A DNA stretch of 64,000 nt from JAWKWA01 sp041397765 (GTDB lineage: Bacteria; Pseudomonadota; Alphaproteobacteria; Rhizobiales; Hyphomicrobiaceae). A program made the position numbers and the translations under genes. The stretch lies in contig JAWKWA010000007.1 in the NCBI GenBank assembly GCA_041397765.1, forward strand, positions 62,001 through 126,000. Direction: 5' to 3'. Shown piece by piece: positions 1 to 10,080 of the stretch (the stretch's first letter is position 1; the number at the start of each line of letters is the position of its first letter). Below the pieces are notes generated by a model. The model saw nothing but the letters and a program-made list of their open reading frames with translations, searched no databases and was not told the DNA's origin.

Positions 1-1
1 C

Positions 2-2251
2 GAAGAGCTGGCGGGCTTCGAGGCGCTGGTCAGGTGGGAGCATCCCCGGCTCGGCACGCTCAACCCCTCCGAGTTCATCCCGATCGCGGAGGAGGCCGAT
101 CTCATCACGCAGATCGGCAGCCATGTGCTCGAGCGCGCCGCCGAGGAGGCCGCGCGCTGGCAGAAGACGCTCGGCCGGTCCGAGGATCCGCTGTTCGTCA
201 GCGTCAACATCTCCAGCCGCCAGCTCTTCCGCCAGGACCTCGTGCAGGAGATCCGCGTCATTCTCGGGCGCGAAACCGTGCCCAAGGGCTGCCTCAAGCT
301 CGAGGTGACGGAATCGCTCGTCATGGAGAACCCCGAACGGGCGGCGGAGATCCTCGACTGGCTGAAGCAGGCCGGTGCCGGCCTCTCGATCGACGATTTC
401 GGCACGGGCTACTCTTCGCTCGCCTATCTGACGCGCTTCGCCTTCGACACCATCAAGCTCGACCGCACGCTGGTCGGCGAGGTGTCGCGGGACGCCCAGG
501 CAGGCGCGGTGGTGCGCTCGGTGGTGGCGCTCGCCCACGAGCTCGGCCGGGTGGTGGTCGCCGAAGGAGTCGAGGAGCCGGAGGATGCGCAATTCCTGCG
601 CGCCATCGGCTGCGAGCTGGCGCAGGGCTTCCTCTATGGCGAGCCGATGACCGAGCGGGAGGTCATCGAGCTGCTCAAGGTGATGCGCAAGACGGACCGC
701 AAGGTCGAGCGGCGCGGGCTCCTGTCGGGGCTGACGCGGCGTGCCGGAAAGTCGAAGGACGACGCCGGCGCGACCGGCGATCAGGGGCCCGGGGCATTCG
801 ATGAAGGGGCGCCGGAGCCCGGTGGCGAGAGCGGTGCGGGATCGTCGGCTGCCCCCTCGCGCGGCCCGGCAACGGGGGCAGGGCCGACCGGCGATGAGCC
901 GGGGCGTGGGGCTGGCGGGGCTCATCCGGGCGCCGCGACGACGGGTCCGGGAAGCGGGCACGGCATGGATCCGACGGCTTGGAACGGCCGGCATCCCGCC
1001 GCCGGGCCATCCGGACGTCCCGGTGCACAGGTGCCGGGCGAAGGGGCGGCGCGCGAGCCCTTCGGACGCGACGCCCATCCGGGGCGCGATCCGCATCAAG
1101 GTCGCGATGCGCATCAAGGGCGTGAGGCAGGCCATCGCGACGGCGTTCCGGGCGGCGGCGGGACGCATGGCAGCGGACACCGGGAGCCGATGCACCGGGA
1201 TCGGAGCGAAGCGGCGAGACGCGACGGAGGCTCTCGGGACGGGATTTCGCGGGATGGAGGGCACCCGCCGGGATCGGCGGCGGCTGGCGGGGCGACGGCG
1301 CGTCCGGTGCCACCCCATCGTGATGGATCGCATCCGGTGGGCCATGGCGCCGGGGCCGGCGGGGCGACCGCCGGCATGGCCGGTGGATCGCGGCCGCATG
1401 ATGGTGGCGGATCGGCCCTCGGCCCGGGCGGGGCAGCAGGCACCCCGGCTGCTTCCTTCGTACCGTCCGATCCGAGGGGCGGCGCGGCGGCGTCGCCGCG
1501 CGGGGCATCCTCGCTGCCCGAGGGGGCGCACATGCGCGATCAGGCGAGCGAGCGGGGCGCGGCAGATGCCAAGGGCCGGCAGTTCCGGCCGCCGCAGTTC
1601 GATCCGCGCGCGGCGCTCTCGGGCGAGGGCGAGCCGGTTGCGCATGCCGGCGGCGACCGGGGACTGCCGGCGCACGGCGCCGGCGGCATGGTGCCGAACG
1701 GACCGGTGCCGGTCTCGCCGCTGCCGGGCATGGACGGGACGGTCGGCCCGGGCACGGCGGCGGCGGCCGCGGACGGTGAACCCGGCGAGCCGTCGCAGGG
1801 CATCGGCGCACGGGTCGAGGCGATGCGCGGGGGGCTCGCCAAGCTCAGCCGGCGCATGGCGCGGGCCGTCACGGACGTGGCCGGGGCAAGCGCGGCGGGC
1901 AAGGGCGCCGGGCCGGAGGCCGGTGCGGACGGCCGAGGGACCGACGGTTCGACCGGCGATGTCCGTGGCAGGGATGGCTACGGGGCGGACGGCCGGGAAA
2001 CGGAAGAGCGGAGCGCTTCCGGGGGCATGGCGGGCAATCGCGATGGCGGTGCCGCGGCCGGAGCGCCGGCGCGTGGCACGACGGGTGCGGCGCGTCCGAT
2101 CCGGGAGGCGAGCGCACCACGTCGTCGCCCGGTCGAGGGGGCAAGCGGTCGCGGCGAGCCCGGCGAGCCGGCGGCGCCGAGGGGCAGCCTCGCCGAGCTG
2201 AGGCGGGGCCTGCGCTCGGGACCTGGCACGCGCGGCGGCGGTGACGGCTGA
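2..2251 (+). CDS. EAL-domain cyclic-di-GMP phosphodiesterase, 5'-truncated, with long disordered tail
   Basis: The reading frame is open from the window edge, so the N-terminus (including the EAL motif itself and any GGDEF, PAS or membrane part) lies outside. The first ~230 visible codons form the rest of an EAL domain, which hydrolyses c-di-GMP to pGpG: EALVRWEHP at the start, LEVTESLVMEN, then DDFGTGYSSL carrying metal-binding acidic residues, and VVAEGVEEPEDAQFL near the end. These residues look intact, so activity is plausible. After about nt 700 come ~500 residues rich in Gly, Ala, Pro, Arg and His with no visible fold, including four six-residue units of the GRDAHP type around nt 1066-1137. 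The tail keeps the same frame to the stop, and its codons match the genome's GC bias. It converges on the next gene with a 35-bp gap. The domain call is secure; the role of the tail is unknown. Confidence 0.9.
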   Translation, partial: EELAGFEALVRWEHPRLGTLNPSEFIPIAEEADLITQIGSHVLERAAEEAARWQKTLGRSEDPLFVSVNISSRQLFRQDLVQEIRVILGRETVPKGCLKLEVTESLVMENPERAAEILDWLKQAGAGLSIDDFGTGYSSLAYLTRFAFDTIKLDRTLVGEVSRDAQAGAVVRSVVALAHELGRVVVAEGVEEPEDAQFLRAIGCELAQGFLYGEPMTEREVIELLKVMRKTDRKVERRGLLSGLTRRAGKSKDDAGATGDQGPGAFDEGAPEPGGESGAGSSAAPSRGPATGAGPTGDEPGRGAGGAHPGAATTGPGSGHGMDPTAWNGRHPAAGPSGRPGAQVPGEGAAREPFGRDAHPGRDPHQGRDAHQGREAGHRDGVPGGGGTHGSGHREPMHRDRSEAARRDGGSRDGISRDGGHPPGSAAAGGATARPVPPHRDGSHPVGHGAGAGGATAGMAGGSRPHDGGGSALGPGGAAGTPAASFVPSDPRGGAAASPRGASSLPEGAHMRDQASERGAADAKGRQFRPPQFDPRAALSGEGEPVAHAGGDRGLPAHGAGGMVPNGPVPVSPLPGMDGTVGPGTAAAAADGEPGEPSQGIGARVEAMRGGLAKLSRRMARAVTDVAGASAAGKGAGPEAGADGRGTDGSTGDVRGRDGYGADGRETEERSASGGMAGNRDGGAAAGAPARGTTGAARPIREASAPRRRPVEGASGRGEPGEPAAPRGSLAELRRGLRSGPGTRGGGDG

Positions 2252-2286
2252 TCGCCGAGGCCGCGTCACGCGATTCCCATCAGACC

Positions 2287-3819
2287 TCATACATGCCGTC
2301 GTGCAGCCGCGAGCGTCGTCTCGGGCGGGCCAGAGGCGTCGATCTTCGTCCATGCAACCGGACCGAGGTCATAGGCGAGCTGGCGGCTGACGACGTCCGG
2401 CGTGGCATCGGAGGCATCGCCCTGACGCTCCGCCACGCGGTCGATGAGCCGCTCGGGCGAGGCTTCGAGCCAGAGCCCGTGAAAGGGCACGCCGAGGCGT
2501 CCGGCGAGCGCCGCCACCGCGGCGCGCTCCCCGGGGCGGGCGAACACCGCATCGAGCACCACCGCCCGGCCGGCGCGCAAGGCGGCGCCCGCGTCGAGGG
2601 CGAGTTGCCCATAGACACGGGCGGCTGCCGCCTCGCCGTAATGCTCGGCCGGCAGACGCGTCGTCGCGGCGACGCCGGCCAGACGCTTGCGTATGACGTC
2701 GCTGCGCAAATGGACGGCGCCGGGTGATGCCCCGATGTGGGGTGCGAGCGCACGGCCAAGGGTCGACTTGCCGGTGCCGGAGAGTCCGCCGATGGCGACG
2801 AGGGATGGCGCGGCGGGCGTCAGATAGCCGAGCGCGAGATCGAGTGCGGTGCCGGCATGGGAGGTGAGATCGTCGCCGCCACTGCTCCGCCGGGCCCGCT
2901 CGAGCGTCACCATGGCCCGGATCGCGGCGCGCATGGCGAGGAAGAGGGGAAGAGCGACGAGGCCGCGAAGCGTGGTGGCTGTGCCGATCTCCTCGAGATA
3001 GCGGTTGAGCACGGCCGAGGCTGCCGGCCGGCCGGCGCGGCGCTCCAGATCCATGAGCAGGAAGGCGAGGTCGTAGAGCGTATCGATCGTCGCCATGTCC
3101 TCGTCGAATTCGAGGGCATCGAACGGCACGGGCCGTCCGTCGAGCAGGACGATGTTGGCGAGGTGGAGGTCGCCATGGCAGCGCCGTACGCAGCCGAGCC
3201 GGCCACGGGCATCGAGCACGGTGCGGCTGGCGGCGAAGGCGGCTTCGAGCCCTCGACCGAGCGCGTCGATCCGCGCGCGGCCGAGCAGCGCGGCGGCGTC
3301 GCCTTCGAGATTGGCGCGCAGATCGCGCAGGACCCGGTCGACGCGGGACGCGGCCTCGCGCATGCGGTGCGGCACGGCACGGCGGTGGCAGGCGGCGACC
3401 ATCTGCGCGAGATCGCCGAGGAGACGCTCGGCGAGGCCATCACGGGTGGCACGGTCGGCGAGCAGAGCGTCGTCGGGGAAGCGCCACATCCGTACCAGCC
3501 ATTCGACCGGCTGGCCGGTGCCGGCGATGGCGAGTGCGCCTGAGGCCTCGCGCGTGACCGGCACGGCGTCGCGATAGATCGAGGGGGCAGCGGGGCGGTT
3601 CAACGCGATCTCGCGCTCGCAGGCGGCGCGGCGGCGCTCGATGGTGGAGAAGTCGAGATAGGGCAGTCGGATGGCGCGCTTCAGCTTCAGCGCCTCGGCG
3701 CCGGCGAGGAAAACGATGGCCGCGTGGGTGTCGATGCGCTCGACGCCGCCTGAGCCGTCCCGGTGGCTCGCCGGATCGGCGAGGAAGCGGATCACCTCGT
3801 CCTGGTCGCCCATGGCCAT
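2287..3819 (-). CDS. Aminoglycoside-phosphotransferase-like / P-loop kinase fusion protein
   Basis: About 510 aa in two parts. Residues ~1-330 resemble the COG2187 phosphotransferase family: GAEALKLKRAIRLPYLDFS near the N-terminus, then a Brenner-type loop (RRCHGDLHLANIVLLDG) followed by FDALEFDEDMATIDTLYDLA, which supplies catalytic Asp residues and metal ligands. Residues ~335-510 are a P-loop kinase domain like COG0645, with Walker A GGLSGTGKSTLGRAL. This fusion is common in proteobacteria but its substrate is not established; true drug resistance is unlikely to be its job. The frame stays open upstream to 4152, but that extension runs into an intergenic repeat, so a start at MAMGDQDEVIRF (3819) was chosen. 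An ATG at 3882 with a GGAG nine bases upstream is a real alternative. Confidence 0.85.
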   Translation of the reverse strand: MAMGDQDEVIRFLADPASHRDGSGGVERIDTHAAIVFLAGAEALKLKRAIRLPYLDFSTIERRRAACEREIALNRPAAPSIYRDAVPVTREASGALAIAGTGQPVEWLVRMWRFPDDALLADRATRDGLAERLLGDLAQMVAACHRRAVPHRMREAASRVDRVLRDLRANLEGDAAALLGRARIDALGRGLEAAFAASRTVLDARGRLGCVRRCHGDLHLANIVLLDGRPVPFDALEFDEDMATIDTLYDLAFLLMDLERRAGRPAASAVLNRYLEEIGTATTLRGLVALPLFLAMRAAIRAMVTLERARRSSGGDDLTSHAGTALDLALGYLTPAAPSLVAIGGLSGTGKSTLGRALAPHIGASPGAVHLRSDVIRKRLAGVAATTRLPAEHYGEAAAARVYGQLALDAGAALRAGRAVVLDAVFARPGERAAVAALAGRLGVPFHGLWLEASPERLIDRVAERQGDASDATPDVVSRQLAYDLGPVAWTKIDASGPPETTLAAARRHV

Positions 3820-4071
3820 GACCGTCCCGCTCGCTCTCGTGCCGTGCGGATCGCCGCCTACCCGCGCATCCGGCTCGATCATAGCCGGTCGCTCCGGCTT
3901 CTCGAAGCGCCGGGGCCTCTCGAAGCGCAAACGGCACGAAGGCGCGGTCACCAGCCATGCAGCTGGATCGAACGGCGGAGCTCGTGCGTTGACCGATCGA
4001 GGGGCTTGCCGCCGTTGACAGGCGTCAATGCCCGCGGAGCGATTTCGACGTCTGATGCCGACGCGCATAAG

Positions 4072-4191
4072 TTTCGGCTCGTGATCCAGTTGGACGCGCG
4101 CCGGTATCTCCCTTGTTCTTGCGCGGCCGCCCCACCACCCCCGCGCACGCATACCACCTCGCGAAAGTCAGAACTTTCGCCCGCTGGTATG
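4072..4191 (+). repeat. Dispersed ~120-bp repeat, copy A
   Basis: First of three copies in the window (others at 5854-5971 and, inverted, 55379-55498). Each begins with TTCG followed by CGTGATCnAGTTGGA, passes through a conserved GCGCGGCCGCCCC core, and ends in an imperfect hairpin whose arms here are TACCACCTCGCGAAAGT and ACTTTCGCCCGCTGGTA. This copy sits between the fusion kinase (minus strand) and the host-attachment gene. Confidence 0.8.
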
Positions 4192-4292
4192 AGTTCCAGG
4201 AGTGGCGAGTTGCGTCCTCAAGCTCCGGCTCGGACCACTTGGCGCCGCACGATGGGTTTGGTCGCGGCGCGCGATGAGAGGAGACACCCGTC

Positions 4293-4742
4293 ATGAAGCC
4301 TGTCGAGACCTTCATTCTCGTCGCCGATGCGCGGCGCGCCCAGGTCTATCGCAATCGGGGCCCGGGCAGCGGGCTTGCCCGCATCGAGGGGATGGCGCTC
4401 GAGACCCGACACCGCGAGGCCCGGGAAATCATGGCCGACAAGCCGGGGCGAACCCATGAGCGGATGGGCACGGCGCGCCATGCGCTCGAATATTCGAGCG
4501 ATCCCGAGCGCATCGAGGAGAAACGGTTCGCCGCGGAGGTCGCCGAGATGCTCGACAGGGCGGTCACCGGCAAGGCCTGCGACCGGTTGATCGTCGCGGC
4601 GCCCCCCGTCATGCTCGGCGACCTGCGGGAGGCCGGGTCGGCCGCCGTGAAGGAGGCGACCGTCGCCGAGCTCGACAAGGACCTGACACGCATTCCCGAG
4701 CAGGAGCTCGCGTCGCATTTCGAATCCGTCATCGCACTCTAG
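4293..4742 (+). CDS. Host attachment protein family (PF10116-like)
   Basis: Cytoplasmic protein of 149 aa resembling the family annotated as 'protein required for attachment to host cells'. Visible hallmarks are the opening TFILVADARRAQVYRN strand, a central HERMGTARHALEYSSDP segment, and the C-terminal RLIVAAPPVMLGDLRE block, a layout reminiscent of release-factor eRF1 domain 2-like (baeRF) proteins. The start is ATG after AGAGGAG (GAGGAGACACCCGTC upstream). The stop codon TAG overlaps the first bases of an intergenic palindrome beginning TAGTGGTTCGATTC. It lies upstream of a universal stress protein in the same direction, ~150 bp away, which suggests stress-related expression. The family's biochemical function is not known and the 'attachment' label derives from plant-associated bacteria. 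Confidence 0.8.
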   Translation: MKPVETFILVADARRAQVYRNRGPGSGLARIEGMALETRHREAREIMADKPGRTHERMGTARHALEYSSDPERIEEKRFAAEVAEMLDRAVTGKACDRLIVAAPPVMLGDLREAGSAAVKEATVAELDKDLTRIPEQELASHFESVIAL

Positions 4743-4792
4743 TGGTTCGATTCGGCGAACCGGTTTCCGCTTCGCCTGAACGTGCTCCAGAG
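4740..4792 (+). repeat. RIME-like intergenic palindrome fragment
   Basis: Starts inside the stop codon of the preceding gene with TAGTGGTTCGATTC, followed by GGCGAACCGGTTTCCGCTTCG and AACGTGCTCCAG. The same modules appear in a different order at 6515-6597 and 55590-55665. This fits a mosaic repeat resembling rhizobial RIME elements. Confidence 0.55.
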
Positions 4793-4890
4793 GGAACGGG
4801 CCCCAGTCGAGTGTCGGGGACGTGAAGTGGAGGCCTGTCGTGGCTGGCGGAATGCTGGCCCCGGCAGGCCAGAACGGCAGGAGGGCCGAA

Positions 4891-5733
4891 GTGAGCTACA
4901 AGACCATACTCGCCTATCTGAACGCGTCGCGGCGGACGCCCGAGGTCACCCGCGCGGCGGCCGCGGTCGCCCGGCAGTTCGGCTCGCACATCATCGGCCT
5001 GTCGATCGTGCCGCGCGTTCCCCCGCCGCCGGCGACCTACGCGGACGCGGCCGGGCAGATCGTCGCCATGCAGAAGCGGGCGCTCGATGAGGAGGGGCAG
5101 CGCGTCGAGGACGCCTTCCGCCGGACGCTCGAGGGCAGCGATCTGAAGAGCGAATGGCGGCAGGTGAAAGAGCCGCGCGGCCTCATCGAGACGATCGTGT
5201 GCGAGCATGCGCGGGCCGCCGATCTCGTCGTGGTCGGCCAGCCGGACAATTCCGACGACATCTATCCGCCCGGCGATGTCGGCGAGGTCGTCATGATGGA
5301 ATGCGGCCGGCCGGTGCTCGTGGTGCCGCGCAAGGGATCGTTCGAGGAGATCGGCCGGGCTATCGCGCTTGCCTATGACGGCAGCCGCGAGGCGGCGCGG
5401 GCGGCCTTCGACGCCCTGCCCTTGCTTGCGGGCGCGCGCGAGGTTCATGTCGTGACCTTCGACACGCTGAAGGGGCGCAACCAGGACCGCGTCATTCCCG
5501 GTGCCGAGATCGCGACGACGCTGACGCGCCATGGCGTCAACTGCAAGGTCGCCAATCCGATGGCGGTCAGGTCGGGCATCGCCGACGATCTGATGGCCTA
5601 TGCGGGGGCCCAGAGCCTCGACCTCGTGGTGATGGGCGGCTATGGCCACGCACGCTGGAGCGAGATCGTGTTCGGCGGGGCGACGCGTGACATGTTCTCG
5701 GTGATGAGCGTGCCGGTGCTGATGTCGCACTGA
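4891..5733 (+). CDS. Tandem universal stress protein (UspA type)
   Basis: About 280 aa with two UspA folds. The first begins SYKTILAYLNASRR and is the more divergent. The second ends with VVMGGYGHARWSEIVFGGAT, matching the ATP-binding G-x2-G-x9-G-(S/T) signature, so at least the C-terminal domain should bind ATP. A GTG start at 4891 is preferred because GGAGGG sits five bases upstream; an in-frame ATG at 4822 would add 23 unconserved residues. Such proteins act in the cytoplasm during starvation and membrane or oxidative stress. A RIME-like palindrome upstream separates it from the host-attachment gene. Confidence 0.88.
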   Translation: MSYKTILAYLNASRRTPEVTRAAAAVARQFGSHIIGLSIVPRVPPPPATYADAAGQIVAMQKRALDEEGQRVEDAFRRTLEGSDLKSEWRQVKEPRGLIETIVCEHARAADLVVVGQPDNSDDIYPPGDVGEVVMMECGRPVLVVPRKGSFEEIGRAIALAYDGSREAARAAFDALPLLAGAREVHVVTFDTLKGRNQDRVIPGAEIATTLTRHGVNCKVANPMAVRSGIADDLMAYAGAQSLDLVVMGGYGHARWSEIVFGGATRDMFSVMSVPVLMSH

Positions 5734-5853
5734 GGCGGCGGGGGAGGGGACAGCGCGCTTCGCAGCCAAGGCGCGCGCATCGAGCGCGCGTCGCCATCCA
5801 ACGCGCATCAGATGGCGGGCGTCATCGGGACGTGTCGAACCGGCGCGTAGGAG

Positions 5854-5971
5854 ATTCGACGCGTGATCCAGTTGGATGCGCGCCGTTGTTTCCTTTGTTT
5901 GCGCGCGGCCGCCCCGCCACCCCCGCGCGCATACAACCTCGCGAAAATCAGACCTTTCGCTCGCTGGTATC
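5854..5971 (+). repeat. Dispersed ~120-bp repeat, copy B
   Basis: Second copy of the repeat described at 4072-4191, same orientation, with the same GTGATCCAGTTGGATGCGCG opening and a terminal CTCGCGAAAATC...TTTCGCTCGC hairpin. Its last bases overlap the TGA stop of the convergent lapA gene (5970-5972), so the repeat edge supplies that gene's stop. Confidence 0.8.
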
Positions 5972-6326
5972 AGCCAACGCGGGCGGCGCCGGCGGATGGT
6001 CCAGGCAAGCCCTTCGCCGCGCGCTCGTCACGCTCGCGCGCCAGCCGATCGGCCTCGGAGCGCCAGCGATAGGCCTCGCGCGTTCTGATGCGGGCAGTCT
6101 GACGCCAGCGGCTCTGGCTCATCCACATGACGAAGGCGCCGATCAGGAGGCCGGCCATGAAGGCGACGAAGATGACGAGCGAGAGGGGCACGTCATAGGC
6201 GAGCGTCGAATCGAGCCGGCGCACCGGGTCGAGCGTCACGGGCACGAGATGGCGGTTGGCGACGCCGAAGGGGACGATGATCGCGATCGCCAGGATCGCC
6301 AGGATGACCGATAGGACCTTTTGCAC
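5970..6326 (-). CDS. lapA: LapA-domain (DUF1049) inner-membrane protein
   Basis: Small protein of 118 aa with two membrane spans, residues ~3-21 and ~47-69, followed by an Arg/Glu-rich cytoplasmic helix. This is the layout of the lipopolysaccharide assembly protein A domain. In enterobacteria LapA works with LapB in controlling LPS synthesis; here only the domain resemblance is visible. It lies downstream of ihfB in the same direction, as in many Hyphomicrobiales, but a ~290-bp spacer filled with palindromic repeats separates them. The last residues and the stop overlap dispersed repeat copy B, so the C-terminus may have been altered by repeat insertion. Confidence 0.82.
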   Translation of the reverse strand: MQKVLSVILAILAIAIIVPFGVANRHLVPVTLDPVRRLDSTLAYDVPLSLVIFVAFMAGLLIGAFVMWMSQSRWRQTARIRTREAYRWRSEADRLARERDERAAKGLPGPSAGAARVG

Positions 6327-6453
6327 GGTTTCAGACTCTCAACTGGATTTGTCCTCGATGCCCGCCGGGGGCAGACGCGGGGACTATCGGCCGGCATCGA
6401 TGAAGGGTCGGTTCCCACGGCCCGGCTTTCCGCGGCCGGCCGGCGAGCCGCCA

Positions 6454-6597
6454 CTCTAGAGCGGATTCAGATCACGCGAAATCGTGAACCCGCTCCAAGT
6501 CATTGATTTCGAGCGCGTTCCAACGGCGAACCGGTTTCCACTTCTTTGCTCTCACGGGTTCTGAAACGGGATGCAAATGTCGGAATCGAACCACCAT
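6454..6597 (+). repeat. RIME-like mosaic intergenic element
   Basis: Contains an imperfect inverted repeat with arms AGAGCGGATTCAGATCACG and CGTGAACCCGCTCC, then GCGCGTTCCAACGGCGAACC and GGTTTCCACTTC, then TCTCACGGGTTCTGAAACGG with ATGCAAATGTCGGAATCG and GAACCACC. The last part is nearly identical to 21756-21805. Two-palindrome mosaics of this kind are known from rhizobia as RIMEs. The element fills most of the lapA-ihfB spacer. Confidence 0.65.
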
Positions 6598-6619
6598 GCG
6601 CTGCGTGACCGGCTGCCGG

Positions 6620-6982
6620 TCAGCGCGCCCGCGGCACGGAGGGTTGGCTGCGGCCCGACTTCGGCGGACGGCCGCGCCGGCGCTGGGCGGGCTTCTCGGT
6701 CGTGTCGCGGTTCAGCCGCTCGCGCAGCTCCTTGCCGGTCTTGAAGAACGGCACGTATTTCTCGTCGACCTCGACCGGGGTGCCGGTGCGGGGATTGCGA
6801 CCCTGGCGGGGCTGGCGATGCTTGACGGTGAAGGCGCCGAAGCCGCGCAATTCCACCCGGTCGCCGCGTGCCAGCGCCGAGACGATCTCGTCGAGGACCA
6901 CGTTGACGATCCGCTCGACATCGCGGTGCGTCAGGTGAGGGTTTGCCGCCGCAATCCTCTGGATCAGCTCCGACTTGATCAT
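6620..6982 (-). CDS. ihfB: Integration host factor subunit beta
   Basis: DNA-bending protein of the HU/IHF family that pairs with IhfA in nucleoid organisation, recombination and transcription. The 120-aa product shows MIKSELIQRIAAANP, the strand VELRGFGAFTVKHR, and the DNA-intercalating arm GRNPRTGTPVEV near residue 64, all conserved. Residues ~97-120 are an extension beyond the usual ~95 aa. It is basic and contains RRRGRPPKSGR, an AT-hook-like motif. It follows sppA with a ~40-bp gap and may be co-transcribed. The hairpin GACCGGCTGCCGGTC lies directly at the stop and may act as a terminator. Confidence 0.93.
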   Translation of the reverse strand: MIKSELIQRIAAANPHLTHRDVERIVNVVLDEIVSALARGDRVELRGFGAFTVKHRQPRQGRNPRTGTPVEVDEKYVPFFKTGKELRERLNRDTTEKPAQRRRGRPPKSGRSQPSVPRAR

Positions 6983-7022
6983 GCTCGCGCCCCCTGCCGC
7001 ACGAAATCATTGTAAAGAAAGA

Positions 7023-7991
7023 CTAATTCACTTCAGCGTGCCAGACGGACAGAAGTCCGTCAAGCTTCAGCCGCTGCAATACCCGGTCCTCGACGTATCC
7101 GCCGGCAAGGGCGCGGGCCAAGGCATCGACGATACTGCCGCCGCCGTCGGCCCGCCCGCCGAGGAGACTCCAGCTCTCGGCGCCCTCGGGCCGCCAATCG
7201 ACGACATCGAGCCCCTCGGGCAGTTTCTTCTCGGTGACCAGCCAGGCGATCGCCTCGCGCTCGCCGCCGATCTCGTCGACGAGGCGATGGGCGAGCGCCT
7301 GGCGGCCAGAGAAGATGCGGCCGGCCTCGAGGCCGTCGACGGCGGCGGTGTCGATGCCGCGCCGCTCGCGAACGAGCGAGAGGAACCAGCCCTGCGTCTC
7401 CCGGACGACATCCTCGGCGACGGCCCGGCCGGCCGGATCGAGCGGCTCGAACATGGAAGGCACCGCCTTCAGGGGGCCGCTCTTCACCTCGGTCATATGG
7501 ACGCCGAGCTTGTCCATGAGGCCGGAGATCTCGGGCAACTGGAAGATGACGCCGACGGATCCGGTGATGGTGTTGCCACGGGCGACGATGCGGTCGCTGG
7601 CAAGGCCGATCATATAGGCGGCCGAGGTCGCCATGGTGCCGAAGACGGCGACGACCGGCTTCTTCTCGGCGGTGTGGCGGATCGCCTCGAACAGCGCCTC
7701 GCCGCCGGTCGTGGTGCCGCCCGGACTGTTGATGGCGAGAATGACGGCGCTCACGTTCTCGGCCTCGCCGACCTTGCGCAGGAGCTCGATCTGCTTGCGG
7801 TCGTCGGTGATGAGGCCACTGAAGTCGATACGGGCGATGTGCGGGCGGCCGAGCGGGCCGAGACCCTGAGAGAGGCGCGCGGAGAGGCCGAGCACGATCA
7901 GGAGGCCGAGGACGAGCGCGGCCAGGCGCCAGATGCCGAGCCGCCGGCGAAGCTGGCGGCGCTCGATCACCGTCTCTATGTCGAGTGTCAT
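7023..7991 (-). CDS. sppA: Signal peptide peptidase SppA, short 36K type (S49)
   Basis: Membrane-anchored serine protease that degrades cleaved signal peptides. The 322-aa product has one N-terminal membrane segment (~20-38), then the ClpP-like fold: INSPGGTTTGGEALFEAI, the nucleophile Ser123 in TMATSAAYM, TITGSVGVIF, and the general base Lys175 in SGPLKAVPSMF. Both members of the Ser-Lys dyad are present. The start MTLDIETVIERR at 7991 was chosen because the ~190 upstream in-frame bases encode low-quality sequence. It lies between rpsA and ihfB in one direction, the standard order in this group. Confidence 0.93.
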   Translation of the reverse strand: MTLDIETVIERRQLRRRLGIWRLAALVLGLLIVLGLSARLSQGLGPLGRPHIARIDFSGLITDDRKQIELLRKVGEAENVSAVILAINSPGGTTTGGEALFEAIRHTAEKKPVVAVFGTMATSAAYMIGLASDRIVARGNTITGSVGVIFQLPEISGLMDKLGVHMTEVKSGPLKAVPSMFEPLDPAGRAVAEDVVRETQGWFLSLVRERRGIDTAAVDGLEAGRIFSGRQALAHRLVDEIGGEREAIAWLVTEKKLPEGLDVVDWRPEGAESWSLLGGRADGGGSIVDALARALAGGYVEDRVLQRLKLDGLLSVWHAEVN

Positions 7992-8346
7992 CGTCGAACC
8001 CTGGTCGAATGACGGGCGGCGGAGACGACCGCCTCCCTCAGGCAGCGTCCGGACCGGCGCCGCATGGGCACGCAAGGGGCGCGGGACGCGGCGTGCGCGG
8101 TGCCTCGCCCGGGCGGGCCATCCGGATGCCCGGCCGCCGGCCGGGCAGGGCTTCGCCCCACATCGCCGGCATGTAGGCCCCAAGCGGGGCGTGCCGTCAA
8201 CCCCTTGGTCTCGAATGTGCTTTCGGCACGGGTGGTGGCCGGCGGCGAGGCCGGGAGGACGGCCCCGGCGCCGAAACGACGAAGGGTCCGCCGGACTTGC
8301 CGGCGGACCCCTCCAATGGTCGATCAGGGCAGGTGCCGCGCCGATC
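7992..8346. other. Spacer between rpsA and sppA
   Basis: About 350 bp without a convincing gene on either strand. It contains the rpsA terminator hairpin at 8284-8310 and presumably the sppA promoter, for which I see no confident -35/-10 pair. Confidence 0.6.
8284..8310 (-). terminator. Terminator hairpin after rpsA
   Basis: An 11-bp perfect stem, GGGTCCGCCGG with CCGGCGGACCC, and a five-base loop, 37 bp past the rpsA stop. The minus-strand continuation TTCGTCGTTT is only moderately T-rich. Confidence 0.65.

Positions 8347-10080
<1,734 letters not shown>

Noticed and set aside
741..2201. Long frame in another phase over the EAL tail
   Set aside because: Shadow of the real gene: Arg-rich product typical of out-of-frame reading in GC-rich DNA, while the EAL frame continues to its own stop.
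2287..4152. Upstream extension of the fusion kinase to 4152
   Set aside because: The extra ~110 codons translate an intergenic repeat shared with two unrelated loci, so they are not coding.
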